The notes under the pieces: model-generated
What the model saw: the letters and a program-made list of their open reading frames with translations, nothing else
What the model was told of the DNA's origin: nothing
Databases searched by the model: none
DNA from: Petrosia ficiformis
Lineage: Eukaryota; Porifera; Demospongiae; Haplosclerida; Petrosiidae
NCBI GenBank assembly: GCA_947044365.1
Contig: OX345636.1
Span: 31,878,966 to 31,942,965 of the forward strand
Length of the DNA stretch: 64,000 nt
Direction of reading: 5' to 3'
Made by a program: the position numbers and the translations under genes
In this document: positions 62,701 through 64,000 of the stretch, piece by piece
Layout: each line of letters begins with the position of its first letter
Position numbering within the stretch: position 1 is the first letter of the stretch

Positions 62701-62854
62701 ACTATGACCCAATAGGAGTCCAGTAGGACCCAATAGGAGTCCAATAGGAGTCCAATAGGACCCAATAGGAGTCCAATAGGACCCAATATGAGTCCACTAG
62801 GACCCAATAGGAGTCCACTAGGACCCATTAAGAGTCCAATAGGACCCAACATGT

Positions 62855-63064
62855 GATATGCACTAAATCATTCTTTATGGTGCACTAAACATTTTAATGT
62901 TATTGTGGCACTTGCGCAGGCCAATAAGCTCTCAATTAGATGAAGCACATGTTTGTTTATGTATTATCTAATATCAACCTTTAATCTTTTTTCAGCCCCC
63001 ACCCTTGTATAACATTAAAATGCTTGAATTCACGTTCATCCTTCATCATCACAATGATCATCAA
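62855..63064. other. Low-copy AT-rich flank of the satellite
   Basis: Abrupt end of the 21-bp array after CCCAACATGTG. It is followed by AT-rich sequence without tandem structure, apart from a TGCACTAAA word at 62,859 and 62,881. A TTTAATCTTTTTTCAG tract ending at 62,995 resembles a 3' splice site, but no exon-like frame follows. No gene is called. Confidence 0.7.
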
Positions 63065-63187
63065 ATGTACGTATGTGTGGATGTGCATGTGCATGTGTAT
63101 GTATGTGTGTATGCATGTACGTGTGTAGACACTGTGTACGTATGTGTATGTATGTATTTGTATGTATATGTGTGGGTGTATGACATA
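63065..63187 (+). repeat. TG/TATG microsatellite
   Basis: About 120 bp of alternating purine-pyrimidine TG, TATG and CATG units, imperfect. Frames through it encode only V/C/Y/H-rich low complexity. Such tracts can adopt Z-DNA. It directly precedes the left inverted terminus of the candidate element. Confidence 0.85.
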
Positions 63188-63219
63188 CATAACATTTTAG
63201 TGTGTTATATGTACTAGTG

Positions 63220-63425
63220 TTGTTTTAGTATTTGAATATTGTTTTAGTTATGATTTTAGTTATAGTTCAGAGTTTCAAAATCTTGTTGATTTTCTTATAG
63301 TTTTAGTAAATACTCGAAAAATGCTGTTTTAGTTCTGGTTCCAAACTTGAGAGAAGTTTTGATTCTGATTCAGTTCCCGTTATAAATTTTTTAAATGTTA
63401 TTGATTTTGTTCCTGGTTTTTGAGT
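63220..63425 (+). repeat. Degenerate TTTTAGTTNTGGTTC-type repeat, left
   Basis: Loose repetition of TTTTAGTTATG, TTTTAGTTCTGGTTCC and similar words, spaced about 12-20 bp apart. A second cluster lies at 63,613-63,775 in the same orientation. Probably the subterminal repeats of the surrounding element. Confidence 0.65.
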
Positions 63426-63612
63426 AGTTCTTGATAACTCATTAAGTAATGAATGAAATTAAACTTTTGAATGAATGATCCAACTACTACTATTACACAT
63501 GCACATATTAACGTACTTCTTGTTAAGTAATGATCAATGAATTGAAAAATGTGGTGTATTGCGATATCTGTTGTATACTTGTTAGCTCTAAGATATGAAT
63601 TAATATTTTTCA
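63426..63612. other. Unique AT-rich interior segment
   Basis: About 190 bp without tandem repeats, between the two TTTTAGTT clusters. TTAAGTAATGA-like words occur near 63,441 and 63,522. A 71-codon minus frame (63,398-63,613) covers it, has no recognisable domain and overlaps repeats. It is not called as a gene. Confidence 0.5.
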
Positions 63613-63775
63613 TTTTAGTTCTGTTCTAGTTCTAGTTCACAATCCAACAATGGTTTTAGTTATGATTTAGTTCTGGGTCTAAATTTCAAATAATTTTTAG
63701 TTATAGATTAGTTCCGAGAGCTAAAATTGAAAAGGGGTATTTTAGTTTTAGTACCGATAGAACTAAAACAACATG
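63613..63775 (+). repeat. Degenerate TTTTAGTTNTGGTTC-type repeat, right
   Basis: Second cluster, with GTTTTAGTTATGATTTAG and ATTTTTAGTTATAG words. It ends with the inverted AGAACTAAAACAAC word just inside the right terminus. Confidence 0.65.
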
Positions 63776-63822
63776 AATATGTACATACCCTGTATGTAGA
63801 TATAACCCACTGAAATGTTATG

Positions 63823-63895
63823 AATATTACATGTACATGCATACATGTTATGATACACACACACATGTGCATACATATCTACATTCACACATAGC
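63823..63895 (-). repeat. CA/CATA microsatellite
   Basis: Imperfect CATA / CACACA tract, the strand complement of the 63,065-63,187 tract, placed symmetrically outside the right inverted terminus. Confidence 0.75.
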
Positions 63896-64000
63896 AATAC
63901 AAGTTCATTTGCCAAAATAACATTTTCTTCCAATTGGTAAGTAATCTCTTCTGGAATATGTTTTACTCTGAGAGTATAAACATTAATACTAGTAAACTAA
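63896..64000. other. Unannotated AT-rich end of window
   Basis: About 105 bp of ordinary AT-rich sequence. I see no gene, repeat or signal in it. Confidence 0.6.

Larger units (their letters stand above)
45015..62854 (+). repeat. Family C 21-bp satellite array, 17.8 kb
   Basis: Tandem array of a 21-bp unit made of two related half-units, CTAGGACCCA and ATAGGAGTCC (plus one base). Common variants are CATTAGGAGTCC, CCAATAGGAGTCC and CACAAGGACCC. Unlike families A and B, orientation is constant throughout. Because 21 is divisible by 3, one plus frame (SPLGPNR) and two minus frames (GPSGLLL, DSYWVLV) lack consensus stops. This yields many accidental frames, the longest 175 codons at 46,946-47,473. 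They are scattered, unconnected and overlap on both strands, so no gene is called. Units look most uniform towards the right end. Confidence 0.95.
63188..63822. mobile_element. Candidate small TIR (MITE-like) element, ~635 bp
   Basis: Bases 63,188-63,214 and 63,796-63,822 are inverted repeats of 27 bp with 24 matches (CATAACATTTTAGTG... on the left). Inward of each, a TGTTGTTTTAGT word also appears inverted (about 63,219 and 63,763). The interior is AT-rich with subterminal TTTTAGTTATG / TTTTAGTTCTGG repeats and no coding capacity. A TG tract lies outside the left end and a CA tract outside the right end. I could not identify a target-site duplication, so the outer limits are uncertain. Confidence 0.45.

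Noticed and set aside
62980..62996. Polypyrimidine tract and CAG resembling a 3' splice site
   Set aside because: The sequence downstream quickly becomes microsatellite. No exon, donor site or protein similarity is visible.
63005..63217. 70-codon frame with Cys/Val/Tyr-rich tail
   Set aside because: It runs through the TG/TATG microsatellite. The reverse strand is equally open (62,981-63,190).
63398..63613. 71-codon minus frame
   Set aside because: AT-rich spacer between degenerate repeats with no recognisable domain. This length is expected by chance in AT-rich sequence.

Overview
This window is almost entirely satellite DNA from a eukaryotic nuclear genome. I find no supportable protein-coding or RNA gene. 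About 62.8 of 64 kb is tandem-repeat sequence in three families, followed by roughly 1.1 kb of AT-rich ordinary intergenic sequence with TG/CA microsatellites and a possible small transposon. The sequence suggests a eukaryote, probably an animal (tens of kb of degenerate satellite, TATG/CA microsatellites, a MITE-like element, a 200-N scaffold gap). I cannot name the lineage.

Layout. (1) Family A, about 1-23,786, 26,781-28,218 and 31,476-45,014: a degenerate 7-bp satellite, consensus TCTAGGG (CCCTAGA on the other strand). It flips strand at about 2,279, 2,763, 7,524, 14,408, 15,193, 22,357, 22,661, 23,751, 26,781 (after the B block), 28,181, 32,367 and 40,322. (2) Family B, 23,787-26,780 and 28,219-31,475: a ~50-bp unit rich in GAGACTCATGAGACTC words. 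It also alternates strand, and four copies of a ~115-125-bp AT-rich non-satellite core lie at points where the orientation converges. (3) Family C, 45,015-62,854: a 21-bp satellite (two half-units, CTAGGACCCA and ATAGGAGTCC) in one orientation for 17.8 kb. (4) 62,855-64,000: low-copy flank.

Organisation. The arrays are not simple runs of one monomer. They are mosaics of kilobase-scale modules of degenerate monomers, recopied in direct and inverted orientation. Examples are a 4.99-kb direct repeat (1 vs 4,989), a 976-bp inverted pair (4,930-5,905 / 7,524-8,499), a 789-bp inverted pair spanning the assembly gap (12,928-13,716 / 14,404-15,192), a gap-free ~890-bp direct copy at offset 10,382, and a ~29.5-kb-distant direct copy (2,868 vs 32,376) carrying an extra ~350 bp that matches 15.6 kb inverted. 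Orientation switches in family A often coincide with perfect 9-12-bp hairpins. Two isolated hairpins with 4-nt loops (39,723-39,774 and 50,872-50,905) look like template-switch mutations.

Coding capacity. The 7-bp monomer contains TAG on both strands, so every frame is stopped about every 21 nt. The 21-bp monomer keeps frame and happens to leave two minus frames and one plus frame open, giving spurious GPSGLLL-, DSYWVLV- and SPLGPNR-type peptides. None of these is a credible gene.
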